A stretch of 64,000 bases of DNA from Pseudomonas yangonensis (lineage in GTDB: Bacteria; Pseudomonadota; Gammaproteobacteria; Pseudomonadales; Pseudomonadaceae): contig NZ_BLJU01000019.1 of assembly GCF_009932725.1 (NCBI RefSeq), positions 1-64,000 on the forward strand. Direction: 5' to 3'. Numbering within the stretch: position 1 is the stretch's first letter; every line of letters starts with the position of its first letter. Of the stretch, positions 42,613-51,638 are shown in pieces. The notes below the pieces were generated by a model that worked only from the letters and a program-made list of their open reading frames with translations, searched no databases and was not told the origin of the DNA. The translations under genes and the position numbers were made by a program.

Positions 42613-44049
42613 CTAGCTCGCGGCGCGCACGGTCACGGCATCGCTGCGGCCATAGACGTCCTCCAGCCGCTCGATATCGTCCTCGCCCAGATAGGTGCCG
42701 GACTGCACCTCGATGATTTCCAGCGGAATCTTGCCCGGGTTGGAGAGGCGGTGCACCGAAGTCATCGGGATGTAGGTGGACTGGTTTTCAGTGAGCAGGA
42801 ACTCGCGGTCGTCGCAGGTGACCTTGGCCGTACCGGAGACCACGATCCAGTGCTCGGCGCGGTGGTGGTGCATCTGCAAGGAGAGCTGCGCACCCGGCTT
42901 GACGGTGATGTGCTTGACCTGGAAGCGGCCGCCCATGTCCACCGAGTCGTACGAGCCCCACGGACGGTAGACCTCGCAGTGGTTCTGGGTCTCGCAGCGG
43001 CCCTGCTCGTCGAGTCTGCTGACCAGTTTCTTGACGTCCTGCACGCGGTCCTTGTGCGCCACCATCATGGCGTCCTTGGTTTCTACGACGACGATGTCGT
43101 CCAGGCCCAGCACCGAGACCAGCTTGCCGTTGCCGTGAATCAGGCAGTTGCGGCTGTCCTCGACCACCACGTCGCCCTTGGTGACGTTGCCGGCGTCGTC
43201 CTTGTCGTGCACTTCCCAGATCGACGACCAGCTACCGACGTCGTTCCAGCCCGCCGACAGCGGTACCACACAGGCACGGCTGGTCTTTTCCATCACCGCG
43301 TAGTCGATGGAATTGTCCGGGCAGCAGGCGAAGGTGGCCGGGTCGATGGCGATCTGTGTGCCTTCGCGCTGGCTGCGCTCCAGAGCCAGCAGGCAGGTGT
43401 CGTAGATGTCCACGTCGTGATGCTTGAGCTCTTCGAGGAAGCGGCTGGCGCGGAACAGGAACATGCCGCTGTTCCAGAAGTAGTCGCCACTCTTCACGTA
43501 CTCGGTGGCACGCTTGGCATCGGGCTTCTCGACGAAGCTGGCGACGCGCGCCACACCGTCGGGCAGGGTGCCGTCGGCCTGGCTGCGGATATAGCCGTAG
43601 CCGGTTTCCGGACGGTCGGCCGGTACACCGAACAGCACCATCTCGCCTTTCTCGGCGGCCACGGTGGCCAGCGCCAGGGCCTGGCGGAACGCTTGCTGGT
43701 CGTCCAGTACGTGATCGGCCGGCAGCACCAGCATCAGCTCGTCACGGCCTTCGGCGACCAGTTGCAGGGCGGCCATGGCAACGGCCGGTGCGGTGTTGCG
43801 GCCGAAGGGTTCGAGCAGCAGCATCTGCGCCTGCTGGCCGATCTGCTCCAGCTGCTCGAGCACGATGAAACGGTGCTCCTGATTGGCCACCAGCACCGGC
43901 GGCTGCATGCCTTCGAAGGACAGGCGCTGCAGGGTCTGCTGGAACAGGGTTTGTTCGCCGGTCAGGGCAAGGAACTGCTTGGGGTATAGCTTGCGCGAAA
44001 GAGGCCAGAGTCGCGAGCCGCTGCCACCGGAAAGGATGATGGGGGTCAT
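42613..44049 (-). CDS. algA: Mannose-6-phosphate isomerase / GDP-mannose pyrophosphorylase
   Basis: This 478-residue bifunctional enzyme carries out the first and third steps to GDP-mannose. The N-terminal nucleotidyltransferase domain has GGSGSRLWPLSRKLYPKQF, and FVEKPD lies farther in. The C-terminal cupin isomerase domain (about 340-470) has VYRPWGSYDSVD and MHHHRAEHWIVVSG. The length matches P. aeruginosa AlgA (481). It is the last gene of the alginate operon, 97 bases after algF; the gap allows an internal promoter, though none stands out. Confidence 0.96.
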   Translation of the reverse strand: MTPIILSGGSGSRLWPLSRKLYPKQFLALTGEQTLFQQTLQRLSFEGMQPPVLVANQEHRFIVLEQLEQIGQQAQMLLLEPFGRNTAPAVAMAALQLVAEGRDELMLVLPADHVLDDQQAFRQALALATVAAEKGEMVLFGVPADRPETGYGYIRSQADGTLPDGVARVASFVEKPDAKRATEYVKSGDYFWNSGMFLFRASRFLEELKHHDVDIYDTCLLALERSQREGTQIAIDPATFACCPDNSIDYAVMEKTSRACVVPLSAGWNDVGSWSSIWEVHDKDDAGNVTKGDVVVEDSRNCLIHGNGKLVSVLGLDDIVVVETKDAMMVAHKDRVQDVKKLVSRLDEQGRCETQNHCEVYRPWGSYDSVDMGGRFQVKHITVKPGAQLSLQMHHHRAEHWIVVSGTAKVTCDDREFLLTENQSTYIPMTSVHRLSNPGKIPLEIIEVQSGTYLGEDDIERLEDVYGRSDAVTVRAAS

Positions 44050-44146
44050 GGTTGTGTCTCTCCTGAGCGATTGATCAAGTGGTTTGCCCGTGTCGTGTCG
44101 GTGCGACGTGTACCCGCCGTTTTCCTTGTTCTAGAAACTCACTGCC

Positions 44147-44794
44147 TCAACCGTCGATGGGGCGCTTGACCCACACCGGCGAAAACTTGCCCTGGCCGCC
44201 GGTGACGAACAGGCTGACCACTTCACCGCGTTCCAGGGTGACCGGCTTCAGGTCGGCGACCTTGCGCTCGCCATCGAACAGCGCCAGGCCGACCTTGACC
44301 GGGTTGATCTCGCGGTCACCGCGGCCGTCCGGCTTGACGTCGGCGACCACATCGGTTTTGCCGTCAGCGGTTTTCACGCTCAGGGTGCTGTCGGTCAGGT
44401 TCTGCACGCGCAGCAGGGCCTTCTGGCGGCTGGTGAAGGGCGGCTCTTCGACCAGGCGTGGCTTGTCGCCGGTCTGGCTGACCAGGGTGTAGTAATGCTC
44501 GGCTTCCAGGTCCACCGGCATCTGCGTGTTGCCGACCTGCGCCTGGTAGCTGCCGGCCGGGAGGAACTTGAAGTCGCTCGAGCCCAGCGGCGAGATCTGC
44601 TTGAGCTGGGTCTGGCCGACGCTGACATCGAGTTCGGCGCTGCTGGCGTTATAGGCGCGGACGAAAGCCGAGCCCTTGGGCGCCTTGGGGCCGTAAAGTG
44701 CGCCGTCGTCGGCCTGTGCCTGGATCATGCCGAGGCCCAGAGCCAGGGCGCAGGCGCCCAGAGTGAAACGGCGTAGGGTGGTTTGATTGCTCAT
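44147..44794 (-). CDS. algF: Alginate O-acetylation protein AlgF
   Basis: This 215-residue periplasmic protein has an N-terminal signal ending near IQAQADD. It works with AlgI and AlgJ to acetylate mannuronate residues, probably as an adaptor. The mature part is beta-rich and reads ALYGPKAPKGSAFVRAYNAS at its start. I chose ATG 44794; an upstream frame extension lacks a ribosome site. It lies 25 bases after algJ. Confidence 0.94.
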   Translation of the reverse strand: MSNQTTLRRFTLGACALALGLGMIQAQADDGALYGPKAPKGSAFVRAYNASSAELDVSVGQTQLKQISPLGSSDFKFLPAGSYQAQVGNTQMPVDLEAEHYYTLVSQTGDKPRLVEEPPFTSRQKALLRVQNLTDSTLSVKTADGKTDVVADVKPDGRGDREINPVKVGLALFDGERKVADLKPVTLERGEVVSLFVTGGQGKFSPVWVKRPIDG

Positions 44795-44819
44795 CGGATA
44801 GTCCTCCTTGGGGGATGAA

Positions 44820-45953
44820 TCAGTGACTGGCGGCAGCCAGCCCCTGGCGCTCGCCGCCGTCTTTGAGTGCGGCAAGCCATTGCGGGTCGAAATCGGTGAA
44901 ATCGCTGGTCATCGGCAGGTAGCGCTCGGGGAATTCCCAGATCACCAGCTGCGGTGGGTTGTTCTCGAAATCCTCGCTCTGCAGGTACTTGAGCATCGGC
45001 ACCAGCGGGCCGCCGCCTTCCTCGGCGTGGTTGGCCAGGTCGCGCTGCAGGTGCTCACGCAGGGCGCCTGCGAAATTCCAGGCCGGGTTGGCGCTGTAGC
45101 TGGTGCCGACCAGGGTCACCGGCAGATCGCTGTCGCCGAACAGGTCGTCACCGCCACCTTCGGCGGCGTGGGTCTCGCGCTGCTGCAGGCGGTCGGCCTG
45201 TGGCATCAGGCTTTCGAACAAGGGGGCCAGCGGCAGGAAACGGGTCAGGTCGCCCTGGTGCGCGCGGGTTTCCACGGTCTCGGTGACGAACTGCTGCGGC
45301 TCGCCACGCAGCTGCATGGCGCTGCGCACCACTTCGCTCAGCGCCTTGGCAGTCACGTCCGCGCCTTCCGGGGTCCAGTGGGTGTCGGTACGCAGGAACA
45401 TCGGCGCCTCGTTCTTGGCCGCCTGCAGCGGTTCGAGCAGGTCCGGTGCGGCGATCCCGGCATTGCGCACCGCACGGTGAAAGCGCGGATACAGACTGCG
45501 TTGCAGGGCGCTGGGACGATGGCTGCCGGTGTGCTCCGGGTACAGGCGGGTCTTGGCCGGGACGATGGCCAGCAGCAGCTGGATATCGCGTTCTTCCAGC
45601 TGGCGCTGCACGCCGCGGATCAACGCCAGGTTGTCGCGCATCTGGCGCTGACCGTCGGCCAGCGGAGCGAATTCCTCGTCCGAGTACAGCCAGCCGTCCT
45701 GGCCGATCACCAGACCGCTGCGGCCTTCGCCGAACACCAGATATTCCACGGCAGCCCAAAGGTTGATGCCGGCCTGCTTGAGCGGAAAGTTCTCGTCGTA
45801 GTGACGTTCGATGCTCTTGGCCAGGCCGCCGTCGAGCACGCTCGGCTGCGCCGGCATGTGATAGTCGGCGAGCTTGCTCAGGGCGAGCAGGCTGACCGGC
45901 AACAGCAGCAAGGCGAACAGCGCGACGTACAGGGTTTTGATGGGGCGATTCAT
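44820..45953 (-). CDS. algJ: Alginate O-acetyltransferase AlgJ
   Basis: This 377-residue periplasmic SGNH-like protein has an N-terminal membrane anchor (YVALFALLLLPVSLLAL). The catalytic Asp190-Thr-His192 (RTDTHWTPEG) is at the same numbering as in P. aeruginosa AlgJ, and the serine lies in GTSYSANP at about 285. It transfers acetyl groups delivered by AlgI. It is homologous to AlgX encoded upstream in the same operon. Confidence 0.95.
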   Translation of the reverse strand: MNRPIKTLYVALFALLLLPVSLLALSKLADYHMPAQPSVLDGGLAKSIERHYDENFPLKQAGINLWAAVEYLVFGEGRSGLVIGQDGWLYSDEEFAPLADGQRQMRDNLALIRGVQRQLEERDIQLLLAIVPAKTRLYPEHTGSHRPSALQRSLYPRFHRAVRNAGIAAPDLLEPLQAAKNEAPMFLRTDTHWTPEGADVTAKALSEVVRSAMQLRGEPQQFVTETVETRAHQGDLTRFLPLAPLFESLMPQADRLQQRETHAAEGGGDDLFGDSDLPVTLVGTSYSANPAWNFAGALREHLQRDLANHAEEGGGPLVPMLKYLQSEDFENNPPQLVIWEFPERYLPMTSDFTDFDPQWLAALKDGGERQGLAAASH

Positions 45954-45966
45954 GCTTGGCCTCCGC

Positions 45967-47418
45967 TCAGAACTGGAAGTAGAGGAAGGGGGAGTAGCTC
46001 TGCGCCGAGAGCTTGAGCAGCGAGGCGCAGAACAACAGCAGCAGGGCGCCGCGCAGGGCCACCATGCGCAGGTCGATGGCCTGCAGGGCGACGCCAGCGC
46101 TGGCCAGGGTCAGCCCCGGCTCGTGGCCGCGGCTGGCGAGGAACTGGCGGGCGCCGTTGACCGCGATCACCACCCAGGCCAGCGCCAGGGTCGCCATCTG
46201 CAGCCCGGTGATGTGCGCCAGGGTCAGCTCGCTCAGGCGCCAGTCGCCGAAGGCGAACAGGGCCGCGTACATGCGCCCGGTCACCTCAAGGTTCTCGGCG
46301 CGGAAGATCACCCAGCCGAGCATCACCAGCAGCAGGGTGAAGGCCCACTTCAGCGGGTTGAACACCGTGGGTGCAGCCTTCACCCCCAGCGCTCGTTCGA
46401 TGGCCAGCCAGGTGCCGTGCCAGGCGCCCCAGATCAGGAAGGTCCAGTTGGCGCCGTGCCAGAAACCGCCCAGCAGCATGGTCAGAAAGAGGTTGCGGTA
46501 GGTGTTGAACGTGCCGTGGCGGTTGCCGCCCAGTGGCACGTACAGGTAGTCACGCAGCCAGGTGGACAGGCTGATGTGCCAGCGCCGCCAGAACTCGGTG
46601 ATCGACTGGCTGATATAGGGCTGGTTGAAGTTCTCCATGAAGCGAAAGCCCATCATCAGGCCCAGGCCGATGGCCATGTCGCTGTAGCCGGAGAAGTCGA
46701 AGTACAGCTGCGCGGTATAGGCGATCATGCCCAGCCAGGCGTCGCCGGTACTGGGGTTCTCCAGAGCGAAGCAATGGTCCACCAGCGGCGCCAGGCTGTC
46801 GGCGATGAACACCTTCTTGACGAAGCCCTGCATGAAACGCGTGGCGCCTTCGCTGAATTTGTCGATGCTGTGGGTACGGTCGGTGAACTGGTCGGCCAGG
46901 TCCTTGTAGCGCAGCACCGGGCCGGCGATCAGTTGCGGGAACAGGGCGATGAAGGCGGCGAAGTTGATCAGGTTGTGCGTCGGCTCGGTGTCACGGCGGT
47001 ACACGTCGATCAGGTAGCTGATCGACTGGAAGATATAGAAGGAAATGCCGATCGGCAGGATCACCTGGGTCAGCACGAACGGCTCCATGCCGGCGGCTTC
47101 GAGCAGGGCATTGATATTGGCCACGCCGAAGTTGGCGTACTTGAAGTAACCCAGCGTGGCCAGGTTGCCGATGACCCCGGCCACCACCCAGCGGCGTGCC
47201 GCCTGGGTACCGGCGTGGGCATGGATGCGCAGGCCGAACAGGTAGTTCCACAACGTCACGGCGGCGAACAGCAGGAGGAAGTCCACCCGCCACCAGGCAT
47301 AGAAGGTGTAGCTGCCGATCAGGATCAGCAGGTTGCGCCCGCGATTCGGGCACAGGTAATACAAGCCGAGGAAGATCGGCAGGAACAGAAACAAAAAGAC
47401 GTTGGATGAAAAGACCAT
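45967..47418 (-). CDS. algI: Alginate O-acetylation membrane protein AlgI (MBOAT)
   Basis: This 483-residue polytopic MBOAT-family protein moves acetyl groups across the inner membrane. It has about ten helices, and the MBOAT active-site histidine lies in GGFWHGANWTFLIWGAWHG. It is somewhat shorter than P. aeruginosa AlgI (520) at the C-terminus. I chose ATG 47418 (MVFSSNVFLFLFLPIFLGLY). A REP palindrome occupies the 144-base gap between it and algL. Confidence 0.94.
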   Translation of the reverse strand: MVFSSNVFLFLFLPIFLGLYYLCPNRGRNLLILIGSYTFYAWWRVDFLLLFAAVTLWNYLFGLRIHAHAGTQAARRWVVAGVIGNLATLGYFKYANFGVANINALLEAAGMEPFVLTQVILPIGISFYIFQSISYLIDVYRRDTEPTHNLINFAAFIALFPQLIAGPVLRYKDLADQFTDRTHSIDKFSEGATRFMQGFVKKVFIADSLAPLVDHCFALENPSTGDAWLGMIAYTAQLYFDFSGYSDMAIGLGLMMGFRFMENFNQPYISQSITEFWRRWHISLSTWLRDYLYVPLGGNRHGTFNTYRNLFLTMLLGGFWHGANWTFLIWGAWHGTWLAIERALGVKAAPTVFNPLKWAFTLLLVMLGWVIFRAENLEVTGRMYAALFAFGDWRLSELTLAHITGLQMATLALAWVVIAVNGARQFLASRGHEPGLTLASAGVALQAIDLRMVALRGALLLLFCASLLKLSAQSYSPFLYFQF

Positions 47419-47500
47419 CCGTGCTTCTCCGTGAACAGCCGGGGCAGCGCCCCCCTTTCCCCCCGCCAGCGGAGGGTTTGTTTTGTTACGTCGCCGCAAA

Positions 47501-47553
47501 CCTGTGGGAGCGGCTTCAGCCGCGATTTTCGCGGATAAATCCGCTCCTACAGG
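47501..47553. repeat. REP palindrome inside the alginate operon
   Basis: CCTGTGGGAGCGGCTTCAGC (47501-47520) and its inverted counterpart ending CCGCTCCTACAGG form an almost perfect 53-base palindrome. It lies between algL and algI. The same element occurs at 61989-62039. In RNA it would fold into a long hairpin in the middle of the alginate mRNA. Confidence 0.88.
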
Positions 47554-47562
47554 GTGTGTGCA

Positions 47563-48639
47563 TCAGCGCCCGTCACCGAACACTTGCGTCACCTCGCCAC
47601 CGAGGCGGAAGCTGTTGAACGGCCCCTTCTCCTGGTTCAGTTCGCGGGTCTGCTCGTCGCAGGCGTAGAGGCTGCAGTAGGGCGCCAGCCAGGCGTACTT
47701 GAAGTCCTTGCGCAGCTCGCTCATGTCCTGCTTGGCGCCGGTGCGCTGGGCGAACGCGGCCGGGTCCCGCGCGCCTTGCAGCACGCGCTCGGCCAGGCGC
47801 TGCAAGGCGCCATGGTTCTCGCCGCGCAGATCGACTTCGTTGGCCTTGGCGAACGCGGCGATCATCGCCAGCGGTGGCAGGGCGTAGTTGTGGTAGGCAA
47901 GAGCACGCTGGCTGCGGCGCATTTCGTTGGCCAGGTAACCTTCGTCATCGACCTGATTGGCGGCGATGCGGAACTGGTCCACGGACCAGTCGAACAGGTC
48001 GCGGCGGTCATTGATCACCGCTACCGCCATCACCGACCAGGCGGCCCAGTAGCTGTGGTTGTTGATCTTGCGCAGCGGCAGATCGCTCCACTCGCGCACC
48101 GTGTGTTCGGCCAGCCGGGTGAACCAGGCCTCGATGCGCGCACTCTCTTGCGGGTAGGCTGCCAGTGGCTGCGACTCGGAAAACTTCAGGCGCAGCCAGG
48201 CGCCGGCCAGGCTGCCGAGCGCCCATTTGCGCATCGACTTGCCGGTATGGTTGAACCGCTCGGACTCCAGCGCATCGGCGCTGGCCCAACGGTCCAGCCA
48301 TTCGATGGCGCATTCCAGACGCTCCGGCTGACCGGTGCGCATGTAGCCGGTGATCATCCGTCCGGCTTCCTTCTCCAGGCGGGTGATGTGCGCGGTCTGC
48401 TCGCGGAAGTTCTTCTCCGCCTTGCGATTGAGCGTGGCGCGCGCGCTGTCGGAGCCCTTGTACTTGCTGGTGAACTGCAGCTCACCGGTATAGGGTTGCG
48501 GCACCGCCGGGCAGGCTGGCGCCTTGCCGTCGCGCTGGCCGACGGCGGCGTAGTAACCGGACGGCGGTTGCAGTTCGGCAAGGGCTGGACCGCTGAGTAG
48601 CAGCGCCAGGAGTGTGAGTGGAGCGAGTCGTTTGGGCAT
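47563..48639 (-). CDS. algL: Periplasmic alginate lyase AlgL
   Basis: This 358-residue poly(beta-D-mannuronate) lyase of family PL5 has a signal peptide (MPKRLAPLTLLALLLSGPA). The catalytic Asn-His segment KINNHSYWAAW is at 192-202. It clears misdirected polymer from the periplasm and is part of the export complex. I chose ATG 48639; it lies 10 bases after the algX stop. The REP follows its stop codon. Confidence 0.96.
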   Translation of the reverse strand: MPKRLAPLTLLALLLSGPALAELQPPSGYYAAVGQRDGKAPACPAVPQPYTGELQFTSKYKGSDSARATLNRKAEKNFREQTAHITRLEKEAGRMITGYMRTGQPERLECAIEWLDRWASADALESERFNHTGKSMRKWALGSLAGAWLRLKFSESQPLAAYPQESARIEAWFTRLAEHTVREWSDLPLRKINNHSYWAAWSVMAVAVINDRRDLFDWSVDQFRIAANQVDDEGYLANEMRRSQRALAYHNYALPPLAMIAAFAKANEVDLRGENHGALQRLAERVLQGARDPAAFAQRTGAKQDMSELRKDFKYAWLAPYCSLYACDEQTRELNQEKGPFNSFRLGGEVTQVFGDGR

Positions 48640-48649
48640 GCTTGCCTCC

Positions 48650-50080
48650 TCAGTCGTTCGCACTGTGCTGCGCGACTTGCTGGCTGGCCCCGCCCGGGCG
48701 CTGGCACAGGCTGGCCTGGACTTTCAGGTCGTCATCGCTGTCTTCGGGTTTCTCGATTTCCAGAGCGAAGAAGTTCTGATCACCCCAGCCCGGCTCGTCG
48801 CGCAGTTCCACGGCGAAGCGGCCGTCGGTATCGACGGTGTTGGGTTTCTCCAGCTTGAGCTGCTCGCGGCGACCGTTGAGGTACCAGATGGTGGCGTCGA
48901 CGCGCTTGACCGATGGGTCGCTGAAACGCAGGTCCAGCTGGTGGCGGTTGCCGCGCAGGGTCAGCAGCTTGTTCTCGCCATTGACCAGTATTTCGTTGCT
49001 GCCCGGATGCAGGCGTTTCTCGCTGGCGAGCAGTTCGGTCTGGCCGCTGCAGCCGTTGTTCAGAGTGGCCATCAGCTGGCGGTGAATCTTGTCCGAGGCC
49101 AGGTCGTAGAGTGGCGAAAATTCCCAGATGAGGATCTTCGGCGGGTCGTTCTGGAACGACTCGCTGGCCAGGTACTCGAGCATCGCGCCTTCCAGGCCAC
49201 CACCGGGGAAGGCCGCGTTGAGCACGTCGGTGCCCAGGTACTCTTCGAGGAAGCCGCCGAAGTTGTAGTTCTTGCCGCTGTGGCTGGTGCCGATCAGGGT
49301 GATCTGCGGGCTGCTGTCATCGCCGAACAGCGCGTCGCCATCGCTGGCGTCCTTCGGCTCGGTGACGAACTGGTCGACGTACTGCACCGCATAGCCGGTG
49401 CCGCACAGCTGGCTGGCGACGTTCTGCATGGTGCCGGTCTTGCCCATCAGGCCGACGCGCTCGGTGACGAATTCCTTGCGCGGGATGTCCTCGAAGCCGG
49501 GGATGCGCTTGACCGTCTCGGCCACCAGGCGCGCGGTACGCTCGGCGCCGTAGGGCGTCCAGTGCTGGTCGCGGCGGAAGTAGAACTCCTTGTCGGTGTT
49601 CTCGTCGGTCAGCGGAGTCAGGTCCGGTACCCAGATGCCCAGCTGTTCGAAGCGGGTCAGCGCCTGGCGATAGTTGCGCAGCGCCTTGTCGTAGTCGAAG
49701 CGCTGGTAGTCGGCCGGGCGCAGCTTGCTGCGATTGACCAGGCCGCGGGTCGGTTGGTAGACCACCACCAGTTCCACGCCGCGCTGCTTGAGGCCGTCGC
49801 GCAGCTCCTTGAGGCGCTGGTAGCCGATCTCGGTGGTGCCGAACTCGGTGCGCAGGTCCTCGACACTGCGGAACAGCCAACCCTCGTCGGCATCCATCAG
49901 GGTGATGAAGTTCTTCATGTAGTTGGTGGTGTAACGGCTGGCATCGTGCGCAGCCGGGCACAGCGAGCAGCAGTCTTGCACCTGATATTGCGGCGCCTGG
50001 CGCTCTTCGGCCTGCAACGCGCTGCCGAATGCGGCGCAAGTCACTGCCAGGGCCAGGGTCTTGAGTTTGTATGCAGTCAT
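48650..50080 (-). CDS. algX: Alginate O-acetyltransferase AlgX
   Basis: This 476-residue periplasmic protein has a signal peptide ending about residue 24. The SGNH-like domain has Asp/His in RRDQHWTPYG and Ser in GTSHSGKNYNFGG. A C-terminal carbohydrate-binding module is rich in aromatic residues (ATIWYLNGRREQLKL). The early cysteines CCSLC at 37-41 match those of AlgX, where disulfides form. It binds alginate, adds the acetyl groups and bridges to the outer-membrane export proteins. The length equals P. aeruginosa AlgX (474). Confidence 0.96.
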   Translation of the reverse strand: MTAYKLKTLALAVTCAAFGSALQAEERQAPQYQVQDCCSLCPAAHDASRYTTNYMKNFITLMDADEGWLFRSVEDLRTEFGTTEIGYQRLKELRDGLKQRGVELVVVYQPTRGLVNRSKLRPADYQRFDYDKALRNYRQALTRFEQLGIWVPDLTPLTDENTDKEFYFRRDQHWTPYGAERTARLVAETVKRIPGFEDIPRKEFVTERVGLMGKTGTMQNVASQLCGTGYAVQYVDQFVTEPKDASDGDALFGDDSSPQITLIGTSHSGKNYNFGGFLEEYLGTDVLNAAFPGGGLEGAMLEYLASESFQNDPPKILIWEFSPLYDLASDKIHRQLMATLNNGCSGQTELLASEKRLHPGSNEILVNGENKLLTLRGNRHQLDLRFSDPSVKRVDATIWYLNGRREQLKLEKPNTVDTDGRFAVELRDEPGWGDQNFFALEIEKPEDSDDDLKVQASLCQRPGGASQQVAQHSAND

Positions 50081-50091
50081 GGGAGGCCTCG

Positions 50092-51627
50092 TCAGTTGAT
50101 CATCGGCTCGGGCTCGATCGGATCGATCAGCACGGGCAGGCGCTGGCGCAGCATGAGGTCGAGGATTTCGTCCTGTTTCTCGCCGAGGATGCCGGCGAGC
50201 TGGATACCGGTGCTCTTGCTCGGAGCGAGCATCTTCACGCGGTACAGCTCGACCGACAGCGGCGAGTCGATGTTGATCGGGCTGGAACCGTTGCCGGCCA
50301 GGGTGCCGCCGACGATGATCATGGAAATCTTGGTGTCGAACGGGTCGAGCTGCAGGTCGCGGTCGGTGTCGGACAGATCCTTGATGTGGCCGTACACGCC
50401 GGTGAGCTGGTTCATCGCCGAGAGGTTCTCGTAGAGGCGGATGTTCTCGCTGTTGCGGATGCGAATGCCGTGGCGCTGGTTGCCCAGCACCTGATTGCCC
50501 CACAGCAGGTTGTCGCCGCTCTCGTACAGGGTGATGCCGTCGGAATGATTGCTGCGCACCTTGTTGTAGGCGATTACGTTGCGCTCGCTGTTACGGTCGA
50601 TGACCACGCCGGAGAGCTTGTTGTCGTAGCTCTCGTTGTTGATGATCCAGCTGTCGTTGACCTCGCGGGAGATGATGATGCCGTGCTTCTTCTTGGTCCC
50701 GAAGACCTTGTTCTCGGCGATGATCAGGCCGTGCGAGCGGTCGTGCGGGTCGATGCCGTAGACGATGTTGTCGCGGTAGGTGTTGCCCTTGATCACCACG
50801 TTCTGCGCTTCGTAGCAGTAGAAGCCGTACCAGTGATCGACGAACTCGGAGTCGATCAGCCAGCCGGTCGGCTCGTCGCGCTTGAGGCGCTCGTGCATGT
50901 TCGGCGTGTACTGGGTGATCGACACCCCGTACGACTTGGAGTTGTCGTAGCCCAGGCTGGTGATCACGCTGCCGGCGATGTACAGCTCGCTGCCGCCCCA
51001 GGACACCAGAAACGGGCGGAATTCCTTGCCGTTGTCGCGCATGGTCGCCGGGCCGTTGTCGGCCTCGCGCCAGGCGGTGACGCGGGTGTCGGTGAGAAAC
51101 ATCAGGCCGTCATTGACCAGGAACGAGCCGCGCTCCTGCGACAGACGCAGTTCACGGGTTTCCTTGCCCACATGCAGCGCCGCGCCTTCGGCGACGACGA
51201 TGGGCAGGCGGGCGATGTAAACGCCAGGCTCCTGCTCCTGGAACTGGCTGTCGGGCAGCGCCTTGGCCAGGTCCTGGGCGGTGACCAGGCCACCTTCGAT
51301 GAAGATCGCCTGGGGCATGCCCTGCTGGCGCTTGATCCACTCGCGCAGGCGTTCGTTGCCGCCGGTGAAGTCTTTCAGCGCGTCCTGGCGCAGCATGCGC
51401 CGTACCACCACCTGGCCGCGTTGTTCGCGCGGAATCCTGGCCAGCACGGCCTCCTTGGTGTAGCCGGACAGGTCCGGCAGTTTGGGCGCTTCCATATGCA
51501 GTTCGTCAGCCGGTGCACTGCGCACGCGGTAGTCGAACTGTTGCTGCGTCGGGTTGGCCTCGGCCAGCGGCACCGTGAGGCACAACGCGCCGAGCAGCAG
51601 GGGTAGGGCTAAGCCGTTGGGTTGCAT
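50092..51627 (-). CDS. algG: Mannuronan C5-epimerase AlgG
   Basis: This 511-residue periplasmic right-handed beta-helix enzyme converts mannuronate to guluronate within the polymer. It has a signal peptide at the N-terminus and the catalytic motif YGIDPHDRSHGLIIAENKV. Carbohydrate-binding/sugar-hydrolase-like repeats follow (NNESYDNKLSGVVIDRN, NKVRSNHSDGITLYESG, NQVLGNQRHGIRIRNSE). It is slightly shorter than the P. aeruginosa protein (543), mostly at the N-terminus. Confidence 0.97.
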   Translation of the reverse strand: MQPNGLALPLLLGALCLTVPLAEANPTQQQFDYRVRSAPADELHMEAPKLPDLSGYTKEAVLARIPREQRGQVVVRRMLRQDALKDFTGGNERLREWIKRQQGMPQAIFIEGGLVTAQDLAKALPDSQFQEQEPGVYIARLPIVVAEGAALHVGKETRELRLSQERGSFLVNDGLMFLTDTRVTAWREADNGPATMRDNGKEFRPFLVSWGGSELYIAGSVITSLGYDNSKSYGVSITQYTPNMHERLKRDEPTGWLIDSEFVDHWYGFYCYEAQNVVIKGNTYRDNIVYGIDPHDRSHGLIIAENKVFGTKKKHGIIISREVNDSWIINNESYDNKLSGVVIDRNSERNVIAYNKVRSNHSDGITLYESGDNLLWGNQVLGNQRHGIRIRNSENIRLYENLSAMNQLTGVYGHIKDLSDTDRDLQLDPFDTKISMIIVGGTLAGNGSSPINIDSPLSVELYRVKMLAPSKSTGIQLAGILGEKQDEILDLMLRQRLPVLIDPIEPEPMIN

Positions 51628-51638
51628 GATCCGATCCC

